From the NCBI GenBank assembly GCA_963550755.1, contig CAUVDV010000036.1:1-17057 (forward strand): a stretch of DNA of 17,057 bases, given 5' to 3'. Both the position numbers and the translations under genes were made by a program. The notes beneath the pieces were generated by a model, which saw only the letters and a program-made list of their open reading frames with translations, was not told the origin of the DNA and ran no database searches. Positions 16,226-17,057 of this stretch are shown in pieces; within the stretch, counting starts at the first letter, position 1, and each line of letters starts with the position of its first letter. The DNA comes from W11650 sp963550755 (GTDB lineage Bacteria; Bacillota; Clostridia; Lachnospirales; Vallitaleaceae).

Positions 16226-16558
16226 CGCTGTTCTCCTTTCCTGAGATTCAATCGTCCTTTCCAGTGTGTCTATCAGGGTTAGAAGTCTTTGCTTTTCCTT
16301 TTGCATTAGTGTTAATTGGTTCTTTAAATGAAGCAATTGTTCCTTATCTCCTTCTTGCCGCAGTTCTTTTATCTGCTTCAGCGAAAATCCCAAATATTTA
16401 TAGAATAATATCACCTGCAAAACGGACATATCCTCTTCCGAATAATAACGATACCCATTTTCCTGTTTTTGCGGAGATAATAACCCAATCTCATCATAAT
16501 GGTGTAAAGTGCGCACCGATACACCGCTGATTTCACTAACCTTTTTAATTAAGTACAT
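15812..16558 (-). CDS. MerR-family regulator with TipAS ligand-binding domain
   Basis: A 248-residue activator of the TipAL/Mta kind. Residues 1-70 form the winged helix-turn-helix (VSEISGVSVRTLHHYDEIGLL, then NGYRYY). Residues about 75-108 form the dimer coiled coil. Residues about 113-245 form the TipAS domain, including FDCSDQVFSSIGYGYV and the end GEGTAQYVCDAIQQYI. TipAS domains bind thiopeptide or other hydrophobic drugs; in the founding protein a cysteine is attacked by thiostrepton, and here C194, C200 and C234 lie in the comparable region. ATG 16558 is chosen because AGGAGGTGA precedes it. The promoter has a MerR-type 19-bp spacer, suggesting autoregulation. A strong internal ribosome site before Met112 suggests a second, DNA-binding-free product. 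No transporter or other target gene lies beside it in the window. Confidence 0.9.
   Translation of the reverse strand: MYLIKKVSEISGVSVRTLHHYDEIGLLSPQKQENGYRYYSEEDMSVLQVILFYKYLGFSLKQIKELRQEGDKEQLLHLKNQLTLMQKEKQRLLTLIDTLERTIESQERRTAMTVQEKFNGFTYQDNQKYKQAAISKYGQEVIEAALEKQKGKEQEVADGFNKIFFAFAENMTGGLKAASKENMELAKKLQEHLCKYAFDCSDQVFSSIGYGYVQNAEFKNNIDQFGEGTAQYVCDAIQQYISGKKTGA
16226..16240 (-). promoter_or_regulatory. Internal ribosome binding site in the MerR/TipAS gene
   Basis: GAAAGGAG, then AACAGCG, then ATG. The codons spell QERRTA, which the protein does not need to conserve for any known reason, so the purine block may have been kept for translation (inference). Confidence 0.5.
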
Positions 16559-16581
16559 CGACTCACCTCCTGACAATTTTC

Positions 16582-16612
16582 AGTATAAGCTATGACGTTA
16601 TGTTATAGTCAA
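16582..16612 (-). promoter_or_regulatory. MerR-type promoter and operator of the MerR/TipAS gene
   Basis: On the minus strand, TTGACT (16607-16612), a 19-base spacer, then TATACT (16582-16587). The spacer is two bases longer than usual, as in promoters activated by DNA twisting by MerR proteins. The imperfect dyad CTATGAC GTTAT GTTATAG (16590-16608, plus strand) is centred in it. This points to autoactivation. Confidence 0.75.
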
Positions 16613-16714
16613 TCTTTTTTTTAAAATTTTTCCAAAAAAAATCATTTTTCTTTTGCATCCTTGGCGGCGCTTTCTTTTTTATATTTTTCGGTTTTACCGG
16701 CGGCATACACAAAA

Positions 16715-16802
16715 GGGCTGCTGCAAACGTTCTTATCAAGATATTGTGTGAATACCAATATTTTTTCAATATCCTGATAATGAGCGCCAAATGCAGCAGC
16801 CC
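16715..16802. repeat. Long imperfect palindrome (hairpin of about 30 bp), MITE-like or structured RNA
   Basis: Outer arms GGGCTGCTGCA (16715-16725) and TGCAGCAGCCC (16792-16802) are perfect. Inside, CGTTC-TTATCA pairs with TGATAATGAGCG and GATATTG with CAATATC, leaving a 20-base loop. The arms resemble those of the terminator on the other side of the MerR gene. No transposase is present. Confidence 0.65.
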
Positions 16803-17057
16803 CAAAATTTATTTTTTTATCACACCTTTAAAGTAACCCGCTCAGCAAAAGCCCAAACTATTGCCTTCTCAAGTTTGGCGTATTTCCTGCCTATTTTCCC
16901 ATATCTGCGCCATTGCCGACGTAAGCCTGCCCTAAAAGCTTAGCCCAAAAATCCGGCAACAACTGATAATAGCGGCAGCAGCACTTTCGCCTTGCCTTTA
17001 AAACTGGCTGTACTTAAACACAATCGTTGCCAGCGGCGAAACCTTCAGGCCAATCGA
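16803..17057. other. Right-end region without a recognisable gene
   Basis: All frames on both strands are short. On the minus strand a 19-codon open stretch enters from the window edge and stops at 16998 (IGLKVSPLATIVFKYSQF). It could be the end of a gene lying to the right, but this cannot be judged. Confidence 0.3.

Noticed and set aside
16590..16805. 71-codon minus-strand open frame across the large palindrome
   Set aside because: It starts inside the hairpin arm, runs over the MerR promoter, and has no ribosome site or recognisable sequence.

Overview
The window looks like a piece of a Bacillota chromosome, most likely an anaerobic Clostridia-type bacterium. Reasons: strong AGGAGG-type ribosome binding sites, sigma-A-like promoters, and a set of genes typical of that group (YhaO/YhaN nuclease pair, YdbC/PC4-like protein, SWIM-SNF2 helicase, AraC-type membrane sensor regulator). 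Genus cannot be judged from the sequence alone. No rRNA, tRNA, CRISPR array or intact insertion sequence was seen.

Layout. From 1 to 13147 every gene runs leftward (minus strand). At the left edge is an AraC-family transmembrane regulator cut by the window end (1-1818). It is coupled to a frameshifted remnant of a heparinase II/III-type polysaccharide lyase with an F5/8 type C carbohydrate-binding domain (1822-3306). The remnant starts right at the stop codon of a large SWIM-SNF2 helicase gene (3307-6741). Next comes a compact leftward operon, read from 11412 to 7029: YdbC/PC4-like ssDNA-binding protein, histidine phosphatase, YhaO-like nuclease and YhaN-like membrane-anchored SMC-type ATPase. 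A tandem duplication of about 105 bp sits at the first gene junction. Upstream is a cytoplasmic Cys-type sulfatase (11678-13147) with a clear promoter. A poorly coding stretch of about 1.1 kb follows (13190-14296).

On the right, an aldo/keto reductase of the YghZ (L-glyceraldehyde-3-phosphate reductase) type runs rightward (14297-15298) and converges on a leftward MerR/TipAS regulator (15812-16558). Between them lie several hairpins and a four-copy, 33-bp-period array of near-palindromes. The MerR gene has a 19-bp-spacer promoter with a centred dyad, and a second, well-formed ribosome binding site exactly where the ligand-binding domain begins. It is bracketed by two related GGGGCTG-type hairpins.

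How the parts may work together. YhaO and YhaN are expected to form an SbcCD/Rad50-Mre11-like nuclease complex, with YdbC as an ssDNA-binding partner. The lyase remnant, AraC sensor and sulfatase look like leftovers of a capacity to use sulfated polysaccharides (inference). The most interesting observations are the apparent two-product MerR/TipAS gene and the 33-bp-period palindrome array; neither amounts to a proven new system.
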